Source of the DNA: Saccharibacillus brassicae
Lineage (GTDB): Bacteria > Bacillota > Bacilli > Paenibacillales > Paenibacillaceae
DNA: 64,000 nt
Direction of reading: 5' to 3'
NCBI RefSeq assembly: GCF_006542275.1
Contig: NZ_CP041217.1
Location: 4,962,501-5,026,500 of the forward strand
Shown: positions 35,429-44,023 of the stretch, one piece after another
Layout of the letters: every line of letters starts with the position of its first letter
Position numbering within the stretch: the first letter of the stretch is position 1
Translations under genes and position numbers: made by a program
The notes under the pieces: model-generated
The model's input: the letters and a program-made list of their open reading frames with translations, nothing else
What the model was told of the DNA's origin: nothing
The model's database searches: none

Positions 35429-35764
35429 ATCCAACTTTTATTCATATGCAGCCGCAATAAATGGAGAAGCTTGACCGCGGAACATATGTTCAACGCACTG
35501 CCGGATTGGGACGTTCGATCCGCCGGCACGGAGAACGGGGCGCGTGTCAAAGTAACCGGAGGCCATATCGGCTGGGCGGATACGATCATGGTGATGGAAA
35601 AGCGGCATACCCGGAGGCTCAAAGAAAAGTTCGCCGCAGAACTGCGAGGCAAACGGCTGATCTGTCTCGACATCCCGGACGATTACGGCTACATGGACGA
35701 GGAATTGATCGAATTGTTGAAAAACCGGGTAGCGGAACATTTGGAGCTCCCGGCGGATTTTTGA
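35429..35764 (+). CDS. Low-molecular-weight tyrosine-phosphatase-like protein with ATC at the start position
   Basis: A 111-aa protein of the small LMW-PTP-like family. Catalytic loop Cys7-x5-Arg13 (CSRNKWRS), then VRSAGTENGARVKVT, WADTIMVMEKRH, and DIPDDYGYMDEEL carrying the likely acid Asp. Family members start M-x-LLFICSRN-WRS. Here AAGGAGG (35414-35420) is 8 bases before an ATC codon where the ATG should be, and no ATG, GTG or TTG exists in frame near it. Either a rare ATC start or a start-codon mutation that silences the gene. The rest of the frame is intact. Confidence 0.65.
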   Translation: MQLLFICSRNKWRSLTAEHMFNALPDWDVRSAGTENGARVKVTGGHIGWADTIMVMEKRHTRRLKEKFAAELRGKRLICLDIPDDYGYMDEELIELLKNRVAEHLELPADF

Positions 35765-35785
35765 GCGAAAAGGCAGTGAAAAAAG

Positions 35786-36080
35786 ATGCCCAAATAACGG
35801 TGATCGGCTCGCCCGGTTCGGGTAAATCGGTCTTTTCGCACAAGCAGTGGATCGTCGACGGCAGTTATACTAAGACGCAGGATATTCGTATCCAAGCGTC
35901 CGACAGGGTCATTTTTCCGAATTCGCCTCTGCTGCTATAGGTGTATCGGGTGTTCAAGAGCGGGTGATGTACCGGGGGAAGACCCCGCGTGCTGGAAGCT
36001 TTGCAGTGGGAGTAGGCAGGCAGGAGATCGTCATGCTCAGATCGAGTAGGAAGATTGAAGATTTTTTGAAGAAATTATGA
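35786..36080 (+). pseudogene. Decayed FlaR-like P-loop kinase
   Basis: Fragments of a topology-modulation-type kinase remain in order: ITVIGSPGSGKSVFSHK (Walker A), WIVDGSYTKTQDIRIQASD, RVIF, then YRVFKS, and the C-terminus IVMLRSSRKIEDFLKKL with stop at 36078-36080. Damage: ATGCCCAAATAA at the start (one A missing would restore the frame), an internal deletion joining the P-loop to WIVDG, stops at 35938-35940 and about 35968, and a frame change before the C-terminus. A full-length relative is about 180 residues. Confidence 0.75.
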
Positions 36081-36099
36081 TGGGAGATAGGAAAAAGAG

Positions 36100-36288
36100 A
36101 TGGGGACTACCGAAAAAATCATGGTACAGATCGGTTTTATGCTGATTGTGCTGGTCGTATCGTCAATCGTAATGAAAAGGAAAAAGCGAAGCCGGGAAGA
36201 GATCAGACTTGTCGCAGGCATTGCGGTTCTGATGACTGTCGTTCCCCTGCTGGTTAACTATGTCTTCTGGCCGCTGTTCTGGCCTTAA
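36100..36288 (+). CDS. Small membrane protein
   Basis: A 62-aa protein with two predicted TM helices (about residues 7-25 and 38-58) joined by a basic loop MKRKKRSREE, so both ends face outside if the positive-inside rule holds. No family recognised. Start ATG lies 4 bases after a purine-rich AGGAAAAAGAG. Could be a spurious frame, but the composition is that of a real membrane protein. Confidence 0.55.
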   Translation: MGTTEKIMVQIGFMLIVLVVSSIVMKRKKRSREEIRLVAGIAVLMTVVPLLVNYVFWPLFWP

Positions 36289-36331
36289 TATCGAGAATAA
36301 GATCCCGAGAAGATGAAAGCGAGGAAATCCG

Positions 36332-37408
36332 ATGACCTTATCCATGCACACCCGCATTTGCGATCTGTTCGGTATTCGTTATCCGCTCGTGCTGGCCGGC
36401 ATGGCGGGGATCGCGAATATGGCTCCGCTCGTCTCCGCGGTGTCCGCGGCCGGAGGACTGGGCACGCTCGGAGCCGCTTATCTGAAGCCGGACGAGATTC
36501 GCGCAGTCGTTCGCGATATTCGGCAGCTCACCGATCGGCCGTTTGCGGTCAATCTGTTCGCGCCGGGCAAGCCGGACGATTACGAAAATTTCGATATCGT
36601 CAACCGGCAGTTGGACGGCATCCGTCGTTCGCTTGGCGTTCCGCATCCGGCGCAGGGCGAGATTCGGACGCCGGATCTGTTCGAGCGGCAGTTCGACGTG
36701 CTGCTTGAAGAGCAGGTGCGGATCCTGAGCCTGACGTTCGGGCTGCTGCCGGAGCGGCACAGCCAGCGGGCAAAAGCGGCAGGCATGCGGGTGATCGCGA
36801 CGGCCACGACGGTGGACGAAGCGATTCAAGCGGAGCAGGCCGGCTGCGACGCGGTCGTTGCCCAGGGCAGCGAAGCGGGCGGCCATCGCGGAACGTTCGA
36901 TACGACGCTTCGGCGGATGGGCACGAATATCGGCACGATGGCGCTTGTTCCGCAGACCGCGGATGCGGTGCATATTCCGGTCATCGCGGCGGGCGGCCTG
37001 ATGGACGGCAGAGGGCTTGCCGCTTCGCTGATTCTCGGAGCGTCGGGCGTGCAGATGGGCACGCGCTTTCTTACGTCGGTGGAGTCCGGCGCGCATCCGG
37101 CGTACAAACGGGCGCTGCTGGGCAGCACGGAAGAGAGCACGGTGCTGACCGATGCTTTTTCCGGCCGTCCGGCCCGGGGCATTCGGAACGCGTTTATCTC
37201 CGAATGGGAAGCCGGGGGGCTCGATCCGCTGCCTTTTCCGACGCAGAATACGCTGACGCGGGATATTCGCAGCGCCGCCGCCCGGCAAAACGACCCGGAG
37301 CATATGGCACTCTGGGCGGGACAAGGCACGCGGCTGCTGACGGAACATCTGGCGGCGGCAGAGATCGTGCGGCAGACGATCGAAGAAGCGCGGCGCCTGT
37401 TGGGCTGA
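36332..37408 (+). CDS. Nitronate monooxygenase (2-nitropropane dioxygenase family)
   Basis: FMN-dependent enzyme of 358 aa that oxidises alkyl nitronates, or a related detoxifying flavoprotein. The N-terminal IRYPLVLAGMAGIANMAPLVSAVSAAGGLG is typical, and the FMN/phosphate-binding block AQGSEAGGHRG contains the catalytic His; VIAAGGLMDGRGLAASLILGASGVQMGTRFL completes the TIM barrel. A second in-frame ATG lies four codons later. Start ATG follows GAGGAAA. Not obviously linked to neighbours. Confidence 0.85.
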   Translation: MTLSMHTRICDLFGIRYPLVLAGMAGIANMAPLVSAVSAAGGLGTLGAAYLKPDEIRAVVRDIRQLTDRPFAVNLFAPGKPDDYENFDIVNRQLDGIRRSLGVPHPAQGEIRTPDLFERQFDVLLEEQVRILSLTFGLLPERHSQRAKAAGMRVIATATTVDEAIQAEQAGCDAVVAQGSEAGGHRGTFDTTLRRMGTNIGTMALVPQTADAVHIPVIAAGGLMDGRGLAASLILGASGVQMGTRFLTSVESGAHPAYKRALLGSTEESTVLTDAFSGRPARGIRNAFISEWEAGGLDPLPFPTQNTLTRDIRSAAARQNDPEHMALWAGQGTRLLTEHLAAAEIVRQTIEEARRLLG

Positions 37409-37620
37409 TCCCAGTTGCCGGATACACAAATCTCCGAGGAAGGTTCTGTCTGGCGGCAGAGCCTGTTCGGCGTGCGCAAACAAAGCTTGTGCTTTGCCCA
37501 TTCATCCGCTATCATGGACATAATGTATCTTTGATAGTTTTTAAGTGGAATGTTTTTTATTGATGGTTTTTATTGTTGACATTTTTATTATTTAAAAAGA
37601 GAGGCTTGGGTGAATAGAAG

Positions 37621-38508
37621 ATGAGCACTTTTTTCGACGCGGCAGTGTGGGAAGAGGAATGGCAGGCGTACGGAGACGGCGCGGCGAAGCGGATGCGCAG
37701 ATCGGGCATCGACCCGGCGACCGCGTTCAACGGCAAAGCGGCGAAGTTCAACGAACAATCGTTTAACGAAGAAGGACGCAGACGCAGCGCAAGAATCGTG
37801 AACTGGCTCGCCGGCCGCGGCGTCAAGTTCGACGGCGCGTCGGTGCTGGATATCGGGGCCGCTTCGGGCGTGTTCACGGTACCTTTTGCCGAACGGGGAG
37901 CCAAAGTGACCGCTTTCGAATCTTCGCCGCCGCAGGTCGAACTGCTGCAAGCGAACACGGTCCGTTTTACGGAAAACAAGGTCGAGATCGTCTCCGGGCA
38001 GTTCGAACAAATCGATATCGAGCAAAAAGGATGGAAGGAAGCGTTCGATCTCGTCTTCGTCTCGATGTGTCCGGTCGTACACGATTGGAACAGCGTCGAG
38101 CGAATCTTGAGCTGCGCCCGCCGATTTGCCTATATCAGCATGCCGGTCAGTTCGTCCGAGAACAGCCTGGTCACCGAAGTGACGCCGCTCATTACCGGCC
38201 AGCCGTTCCGGGCGAACGTGACGGAGATGGGCTACCTGCTGCATCTGCTGCTGCTCAAAGGGTATGCTTACGAGACGCTCGTCACGAGCGAGCTGAAGAC
38301 GACCGAACATACGCCCGAAGAAGCGCTGGAAGAAGCGATGATGTGGCTGCGCCACCATAATCTGCCCGCCGACGAGCGCAGCCGCGGTATCGTGCAGGAC
38401 CATCTCAAGCGCCATTATCCGCCGGATCTCGTTCGGGTGCAGCAGGGCGGACGTTTCGGCAAAGTGTTGATCCGGCTGCAGGACCGGCAGATGTACGTGG
38501 AAGAGTAA
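37621..38508 (+). CDS. Class I SAM-dependent methyltransferase
   Basis: A 295-aa methyltransferase. SAM-binding motif I is VLDIGAASGVFTVPFAERG (about residues 75-93), with Glu of VTAFESS as motif II acid. The N-terminal WEEEWQAYG and C-terminal GGRFGKVLIRLQDRQMYVEE recall Paenibacillus/Clostridium methyltransferases of unknown substrate. An AT-rich stretch with TTGACA at 37576 lies upstream. Start ATG follows a weak GAGAGGC site further upstream; the spacing is long. Confidence 0.82.
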   Translation: MSTFFDAAVWEEEWQAYGDGAAKRMRRSGIDPATAFNGKAAKFNEQSFNEEGRRRSARIVNWLAGRGVKFDGASVLDIGAASGVFTVPFAERGAKVTAFESSPPQVELLQANTVRFTENKVEIVSGQFEQIDIEQKGWKEAFDLVFVSMCPVVHDWNSVERILSCARRFAYISMPVSSSENSLVTEVTPLITGQPFRANVTEMGYLLHLLLLKGYAYETLVTSELKTTEHTPEEALEEAMMWLRHHNLPADERSRGIVQDHLKRHYPPDLVRVQQGGRFGKVLIRLQDRQMYVEE

Positions 38509-38541
38509 CGGCGTTGAACCGTCGGGACGGAGGGATCGAAC

Positions 38542-39498
38542 ATGAATCGTATGCTTCTGAGTTACGGTCTATCCATCATTTCGACTTGTCGAACAGCAAG
38601 CGGAGACATCTGGCAGGCGCATTTCGGCGCAGCGGCGATCGGAAGTTATTTTTTCGTTAAAAACAACCGGTTGGATGAACCTACCTCACAGCGGATTTTC
38701 GTTCAAGCCGAACAAATGGCGCTGTCCGCGTTGAAGGAAGATGCAGGCTCACACCTCCGGTGCGAAGAGATCGTGAACCCGGTCGAAGCGGAATCAATCT
38801 TGCTGCGAGCGTTGGAACGCACGATCGACGGTCTGCACTGGGTCGGTCATCACGTGATTTACAGCGCGGCGAGCCTGTCGGCAATTCGCGAATTGGACGG
38901 GTGGGGAGATCGGGAACAGATTGCGGGTATCGCCGATTTGATATGCTCGTTCGACAAAACAATTCCCGGACGTTCGTGGATCGGCTATACCGCGGGGGAA
39001 GTCAAACGGTTGACGATCGATCCGGAGGACAAATTCCCGCCGATCCGCACGCCCGAACAGTTGTCGGAATTCGTGCTGGAAGAACTGGATGCTTTTCCGG
39101 TCATCTATCGCGCGGAAGCCCATCACGACCTGATCGGCCATCTGCTGACTTTTTCGCATGCGTTGAACGTGCTTTACGATCTCGGCTATCCGGAATTTTT
39201 CCGTCGGGGAATGGTTCCGCTGTTCAAACTGGCCAAAGCGCTGCGCGCCAGCCGCTCGATCTCGGCTGGGGAAACGATCAAGCTGGTGTCTCCCGTGGAT
39301 CGGCTGCCGCTGCAACAAGCGAACCGAAATCCAAAATTGCCGGTCGAAAGCGAATTTTGGAACGAGGATTATGGAAAAAGCGATTGGGATTTCGGCCATG
39401 TGTTCAAGTTTTCGCACAGCTTTTACGATCATCTCGCGCGCGTGCACACGAAGAAGCCGTCTTATGTGGAAGCTTTTCGATACATCCTCGTTCAATAA
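38542..39498 (+). CDS. Hypothetical protein, helical
   Basis: A 318-aa protein I cannot assign. No signal peptide or TM segment. It appears all-helical, with two His-rich helices, HWVGHHVIYSAASL (about residue 94) and HHDLIGHLLTFSHALNVL (about 195), which could bind a metal or cofactor. The C-terminal FGHVFKFSHSFYDHLARVH adds more. A metal-binding or heme-oxygenase-like role is only a guess. Start ATG follows a GGACGGAGGG site. A strong terminator follows. Confidence 0.6.
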   Translation: MNRMLLSYGLSIISTCRTASGDIWQAHFGAAAIGSYFFVKNNRLDEPTSQRIFVQAEQMALSALKEDAGSHLRCEEIVNPVEAESILLRALERTIDGLHWVGHHVIYSAASLSAIRELDGWGDREQIAGIADLICSFDKTIPGRSWIGYTAGEVKRLTIDPEDKFPPIRTPEQLSEFVLEELDAFPVIYRAEAHHDLIGHLLTFSHALNVLYDLGYPEFFRRGMVPLFKLAKALRASRSISAGETIKLVSPVDRLPLQQANRNPKLPVESEFWNEDYGKSDWDFGHVFKFSHSFYDHLARVHTKKPSYVEAFRYILVQ

Positions 39499-39523
39499 AC
39501 GTATAGGAAGGCGCAAGCGCGCA

Positions 39524-39567
39524 AAAAACCGGCAGATCGGTTCTTCGGAATCGGTCTGCCGGTTTTT
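39524..39567 (+). terminator. Strong rho-independent terminator
   Basis: AAAAACCGGCAGA (39524-39536) pairs with TCTGCCGGTTTTT (39555-39567); inner GGTTC-TTCG-GAATC extends the stem around a TTCG tetraloop. Confidence 0.92.
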
Positions 39568-39640
39568 GGTTCGCGGTTGGAGTGCAGGGAAGAACAGGGT
39601 ATACTGGACAGAACAGAAATTTGGAAATGGGTGAATACGC

Positions 39641-40138
39641 ATGAACGATGCACGCAGACGTCTGCTCTATCTGGGACTGGGCGAGTGGGCCGCCGGCTTT
39701 TGCTTTGTCTTCCTGTTCGCGGCCTGGCAGCACGAGTTGTCTGTCGGAACAGCCGCCCAATGGGCGCTGGCGCTGCTCGTCTTCGTGCTGGGGCAGGGCG
39801 GGACGTATTGGCTGATCCGGTACCGGTCGCTTTCGCGGCGAGAGCCGATCGGCCGGAATGTCGTTAACTTGTTCACCGGACTGCAATACATAGACCGGCT
39901 GCTGCTGCTGGGCGTTCCGGTCGCGATCCTCGCTGCGTATGAAGGAACGCCGGACCTTTTGTTCGCGATCGCCTGTTATCTTTTCGCTGCGGCCGAGTAC
40001 GTCAATTATTATGAATTCCGATTGAGTTACGGCAAATCGGGCTTCAACGTCAAAAAACTGCGGAATACCGGGCTCAGACGATCCAGCCTGTATCGCTTGC
40101 TGCGCAAAGAGCGGTCCAAAAATCCTTATCGGGGATAA
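39641..40138 (+). CDS. Hypothetical integral membrane protein
   Basis: A 165-aa protein with about four TM helices (about residues 12-30, 38-58, 82-102 and 106-124) and a basic C-terminal tail (KKLRNTGLRRSSLYRLLRKERSKN). No recognised domain. Start ATG at 39641; the ribosome site GAAATGGGTG is weak. Confidence 0.7.
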   Translation: MNDARRRLLYLGLGEWAAGFCFVFLFAAWQHELSVGTAAQWALALLVFVLGQGGTYWLIRYRSLSRREPIGRNVVNLFTGLQYIDRLLLLGVPVAILAAYEGTPDLLFAIACYLFAAAEYVNYYEFRLSYGKSGFNVKKLRNTGLRRSSLYRLLRKERSKNPYRG

Positions 40139-40172
40139 GAAGGAGCAGACATCGGGCCTGATCCTTCTGGCG

Positions 40173-40649
40173 TCACAGCTTCAGCACCGTGATCGGCTCG
40201 CCGTCGGTGAATTCGCCGTTGCCTTGGAAGCCGAAACTTTCGTACAGCCGCTTGGCATGGACATTGTCGGCTTCGTACGGAATCCAGCAGTAGGTCGCCG
40301 GTCCGGCGGGGAACGTACGGATGAACTTCAAAATTTCCGTCATCGCTTCCCGGCCGTAGCCGCGGTTCTGGAACTTTTTGTCGATCATTAATCGCATGAT
40401 GCAGTAACTGTCGTCCACGATGGACGGAAGTTCGTAACCGGTGTCGCCGTGAATGATCATGACGAATCCGACCGGCTCTTCGTCCGCGTAGATCGCCAGC
40501 GGAAACGGACGGCTGCCGTTGGTGAGCAGCACGTAGCAGGACGCGACGCTGGACAGATTCGAGGCGACGTAGCTTTGTTGATGGTCTTCGACTTCCAGAT
40601 TGAAAATGGCGCGCCGGTTATCCAACGTGATTTTGCGCAGAGTGATCAT
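40173..40649 (-). CDS. GNAT N-acetyltransferase, BltD/PaiA-like
   Basis: A 158-aa acetyl-CoA-dependent acetyltransferase. The N-terminal ITLDNRRAIFNLEVEDHQQSYVASN resembles spermine/spermidine acetyltransferases of the BltD type (polyamine acetylation). The acetyl-CoA loop is QNRGYGREAM and the C-terminal NVHAKRLYESFGFQGNGEF is typical GNAT. ATG 40649 is chosen because AAAGGAG lies 8 bases upstream; the longer frame lacks a ribosome site. Confidence 0.85.
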   Translation of the reverse strand: MITLRKITLDNRRAIFNLEVEDHQQSYVASNLSSVASCYVLLTNGSRPFPLAIYADEEPVGFVMIIHGDTGYELPSIVDDSYCIMRLMIDKKFQNRGYGREAMTEILKFIRTFPAGPATYCWIPYEADNVHAKRLYESFGFQGNGEFTDGEPITVLKL

Positions 40650-40772
40650 GAAAGAGGCTCCTTTTTTCCGTTTTTGATTGTGATTGTACTTTCCGTAGGA
40701 TGAACAGATCGCGGGCGTATAAAGTTTCATCTTTTTCCAAAAATAAAATCCGACGAAGGAGCGACAAACTCG

Positions 40773-41321
40773 ATGAGCGAACCCCAAAACGATTGGCCGA
40801 TCTGGGCGACGGAAGCGGTAGAGATCAAGCCGGGCGACGAGACCTGGGCGGCAAAAGGGCAAGCGGAGGCGGAGCATCTGCATCGGCTGCTGTCTCCGTA
40901 CGGCGTACGCGAGATCGAACATATCGGCAGCACGTCGATCCCCGGCCTGCCGGCCAAGCCGATTCTCGATCTGATGGCGAAAATTCCGTCCTACGACGAA
41001 CTGGAAGCCGTGATCGCGCGTTTACAACAAGAAGACTGGCATTACGTGCCGCTTGCGCTGGACGGTCATGAATGGCGGCGATTTTTCGTCAAAGTGGAGA
41101 ACGATCGGCGCAAATGCCATCTGCATCTGATGCGGGAGCACGAAGCGCGCTGGGACGTCCAGCTGCGCTTCCGGGACCTTATGCGGCATCAGCCGGAGTC
41201 GGTCCGGCAGTATGCCCGGCTGAAACGGGACCTGGCCGAGCGCTACACGGACGACCGGGAAGCGTATACGCGTGCGAAAAGCGAGTTTATCGAGAGCGTG
41301 CTGGAAGGAGGTCATCGATGA
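40773..41321 (+). CDS. GrpB family (UPF0157) protein
   Basis: A 182-aa GrpB/UPF0157 protein related to nucleotidyltransferases. EHIGSTSIPGLPAKPILDLM is the family signature, and CHLHLMREHEARWDVQLRFRDLM follows. Biochemical role unproven in the family. Start ATG follows GAAGGAG. Its stop overlaps the next start (ATGA), so the HAD hydrolase is translationally coupled. Confidence 0.9.
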   Translation: MSEPQNDWPIWATEAVEIKPGDETWAAKGQAEAEHLHRLLSPYGVREIEHIGSTSIPGLPAKPILDLMAKIPSYDELEAVIARLQQEDWHYVPLALDGHEWRRFFVKVENDRRKCHLHLMREHEARWDVQLRFRDLMRHQPESVRQYARLKRDLAERYTDDREAYTRAKSEFIESVLEGGHR

Positions 41322-42091
41322 AGTACGTCAGCTCGAGAATCGAATCATTCAACTTGAAAAGAAAAGAGGGAACTGATGTCAACTCCTTTTTCGATGCTGA
41401 CGATTCAGTCCCGGCCATGATCCGCGGCATCCTGTTCGATCTGGACGGAACGCTGCTGGATCGGGAACGATCGCTGCGCGCTTTTCTGCACGATCAATAT
41501 GCGCGAATGCCGGACATGCATACGCTGCCGCGGCACGTTTTTACGGAACGGTTCGTGGCATTGGACCAACACGGCTACGTGTGGAAAGACGTCGTCTACG
41601 GCCGACTGATCGAAGAAACGGGCTGGAAGCTGAGCGCGGAACAACTGCTGGAAGATTACATCAGCGGGTTCGGCCGGCATTGTATTGGGTTTCCGAACCT
41701 GATTCCGATGCTGGACAAGCTGCGGAGTCTGAATCTGCGGCTTGGCATCGTCTCGAACGGATTTACGAATGTTCAGCGGGCGAATATCGAAGGGCTCGGC
41801 ATCGTGGATTATTGGGACGAGATTCTGATTTCCGAAGCCGAAGGACTGCGCAAGCCCGATCCCGCGTTGTTTGGCCGGGCGTTGGAGCGGTTGGGGCTGC
41901 ACCCCGGCGAAGCGGCTTTTGTCGGCGACCATCCGGCGAACGATATCGAAGCTAGCGTGAGGGTGGGTATAGTCGGCTTGTGGAAAAGAAACGACGTCTA
42001 CGATCCTCCGACCTGCCCCCATATGGCGATCGAAGATCTGAGGCAGGTCGCGGCGTGGGCCGAATCCGAACAAGCGGGGTCTTTTCTATAA
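41318..42091 (+). CDS. HAD-superfamily hydrolase
   Basis: Phosphatase-like HAD hydrolase (257 aa). Motif I LFDLDGTLLD with nucleophile Asp, motif II VSNGFT, motif III KPDP and motif IV VGDHPANDIE are all present, with a helical cap. ATG 41318 sits inside the GrpB stop and behind AAGGAGG. The first 33 residues are unusual for the family, so ATG 41417 (MIRGILFDLDG) is an alternative giving a standard 224-aa protein. Substrate unknown. Confidence 0.88.
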   Translation: MKYVSSRIESFNLKRKEGTDVNSFFDADDSVPAMIRGILFDLDGTLLDRERSLRAFLHDQYARMPDMHTLPRHVFTERFVALDQHGYVWKDVVYGRLIEETGWKLSAEQLLEDYISGFGRHCIGFPNLIPMLDKLRSLNLRLGIVSNGFTNVQRANIEGLGIVDYWDEILISEAEGLRKPDPALFGRALERLGLHPGEAAFVGDHPANDIEASVRVGIVGLWKRNDVYDPPTCPHMAIEDLRQVAAWAESEQAGSFL

Positions 42092-42189
42092 AGGAACAAG
42101 ATCGGTTATACTGGAGCATGACACGCCAACGCACGGACAACAAGACGATCGCCAGGCTCCGGTTGCGGCAAGGTTACGAGGAGGCAAGG

Positions 42190-42543
42190 ATGAAAGATTA
42201 CATTATTTCTTACAGCAAACGGGAGCGTTACGCGGAGATCGATTACGATCGTTCCGAACAGTTTGAACATTATTTTTGCGGGTTCGTGCTTCAGAATGCG
42301 CTGCCGGAACGATTGAGCTGGCTCATTCGGGAACGCCAGGAGCTGATCCGCCAAGTCGTGCTGACGCTGCTCGACGACGTGGAAGAAGAGATTCAAACGT
42401 ACGATCTGCGGCTGGAAAAATCGGGCGAGCGGGTCTTCGACGTGTCGCTCTCGGGCGACGAACTGACGTTCTTCACCCGCTACGCCGTCGGTGACGAATT
42501 TCTCGATACGTATCCCGGCGACGAGTCGTCGGCGCGGGGCTGA
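42190..42543 (+). CDS. Hypothetical protein
   Basis: A 117-aa acidic protein, cytoplasmic, not recognised. It contains YSKRERYAEIDYDRSEQFEHYF and a helical middle (ERLSWLIRERQELIRQVVLTLLDDVEEE). ATG 42190 is preceded by GAGGAGGCAAGG; an upstream frame to 42118 exists but has no better site. Confidence 0.65.
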   Translation: MKDYIISYSKRERYAEIDYDRSEQFEHYFCGFVLQNALPERLSWLIRERQELIRQVVLTLLDDVEEEIQTYDLRLEKSGERVFDVSLSGDELTFFTRYAVGDEFLDTYPGDESSARG

Positions 42544-42581
42544 CGGCCGTCTTTTACGACAAACCCCCAAAAGGAGAACTC

Positions 42582-43043
42582 ATGATACGCGAACAATTCG
42601 AACAGTTTCTCGGCAAGGCCCGGCAGGAGTTGGAAAACAAGCAGCAGAAGTTTATCGCGGAGTCGGACGTAAGCGGCTATAAAGAATACTGGATCGATAT
42701 TCCCGGAAGCCGGCTCGAATTCATCGAAGGACAGCAGGCCAAAATTTCGTACGAAGCGATCTGCATCGGAAGCTGGTCGCAGGCCAAAGGCAGCTGGATG
42801 TGGGCTTGGGCGCACGACAGTTTCCCCGAACCGGTGCGCCGCCAATCGGCCCGCCTGCGGGAGCTGTACGAGATAACGGGCAGCCCTGTTTTTGCGGAAA
42901 AAGAAGTTCCGTGCAACGAACCCGGCGCGCTCGAACTGACCGCGATGTCGATCCATCATCTGGATGCGATCGGCATGTACCGGATTCCGGGCGAGCAGGC
43001 GTATCTGTACGTCGCGGTAATGCGCAAGATCGAATCCCAATAA
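42582..43043 (+). CDS. DUF6882-like protein
   Basis: A 153-aa protein. IGSWSQAKGSWMWAWAHDSFPEPVRRQSARLREL matches the pattern (trimmed here) of the DUF6882 group, in which a GxWxWAW block is typical. No signal peptide. Function unknown. Start ATG follows AAAAGGAGAA. Confidence 0.6.
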   Translation: MIREQFEQFLGKARQELENKQQKFIAESDVSGYKEYWIDIPGSRLEFIEGQQAKISYEAICIGSWSQAKGSWMWAWAHDSFPEPVRRQSARLRELYEITGSPVFAEKEVPCNEPGALELTAMSIHHLDAIGMYRIPGEQAYLYVAVMRKIESQ

Positions 43044-43077
43044 CGAACGACCACGACCCCACTACAGGAGGCTTCCT

Positions 43078-44001
43078 ATGACCGAATCCCGCTTCGAATC
43101 CCGTATTCGCAGGCTTGCGGCCGAGACGCTGGGCAGCGAGCCGCAGGACTTCCGGCGCATGACGTTCGGCCACCGCAACGTTGTCTACCGCGCCAAGTCG
43201 GACGATCGTTCGATCATCCTGCGCACGAACGAAGACTTTGCCGTCATGCGCGGCACCGCCGCCAATATGGAAGATCTGCGCGAACTGGGCATTCCGATGC
43301 CGCGCCTGCTGGCGTTCGATACCGAAGGCGGCAGCTATCCGTTCGCTTATATGGTGCTCGAAGAAATTCCGGGCCGCGATCTGCGCGACGAACTGGAAGA
43401 CATGACGCAGGCGCAGATGACGGCCGTCGCGGAGCGCATCGCAGCGTATCAGAAGCAGGCGGCGCGCCTGCCCCGGGGAGCGGGATACGGCTGGGTGCCG
43501 ATCGGCCACGCCGGTCCGTTCCAGACTTGGCCGGACCTGATACGCGCCGACCGGGAGAATCATTTCCGCGATAGCGCGGAGATCGTCGGCGAGCAGCGGC
43601 TGGCCAGGCTGGACGAGCGGCTTGAACGGCTTGCGGTTTACTTGGCGGCGGTCGAACCGGTCTGTTTTCTCGACGATCTGACGATCAAAAACGTCATCGT
43701 GGAGCAGGGCGAGCTGCGCGGCATCGTCGACTTCGACGTCGTGTGCTACGGCGATCCGCTGTATTGGATTGCGCTGACGCAGACGGCGATCGTGTGCGAC
43801 GTCGGCGAGCACCGCCTCTTCTACGCGGACGAGCTGTGCCGGGCGATGGATCTGGACGAGGCGCAGCGGGAGATCGTGAACGTGTACGCCGCGCTGTTCG
43901 CCGGATCGTTCCTTGAGACGTGCCGGGCGAACGGTGACGCGGAAGCGGAGCGGAGACTGCTGGATCAGCTGGACGATTGGCTGGAAAAGCGAGACGTCTG
44001 A
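43078..44001 (+). CDS. Aminoglycoside-phosphotransferase-like kinase
   Basis: A 307-aa small-molecule kinase of the APH fold. The nucleotide loop is FGHRNVVYRAK, the hinge VLEEIPGRDL, the catalytic loop FLDDLTIKNVIVEQGELRG and the metal-binding Asp of IVDFD. The usual HxD of the catalytic loop reads LDD, so the catalytic Asp is kept but the His is Leu; this occurs in a subgroup of APH-like enzymes. Substrate unknown; resistance cannot be inferred. Start ATG follows CAGGAGGC. Confidence 0.8.
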   Translation: MTESRFESRIRRLAAETLGSEPQDFRRMTFGHRNVVYRAKSDDRSIILRTNEDFAVMRGTAANMEDLRELGIPMPRLLAFDTEGGSYPFAYMVLEEIPGRDLRDELEDMTQAQMTAVAERIAAYQKQAARLPRGAGYGWVPIGHAGPFQTWPDLIRADRENHFRDSAEIVGEQRLARLDERLERLAVYLAAVEPVCFLDDLTIKNVIVEQGELRGIVDFDVVCYGDPLYWIALTQTAIVCDVGEHRLFYADELCRAMDLDEAQREIVNVYAALFAGSFLETCRANGDAEAERRLLDQLDDWLEKRDV

Positions 44002-44023
44002 ACGATTTGTTCAGGCGTCTTTT

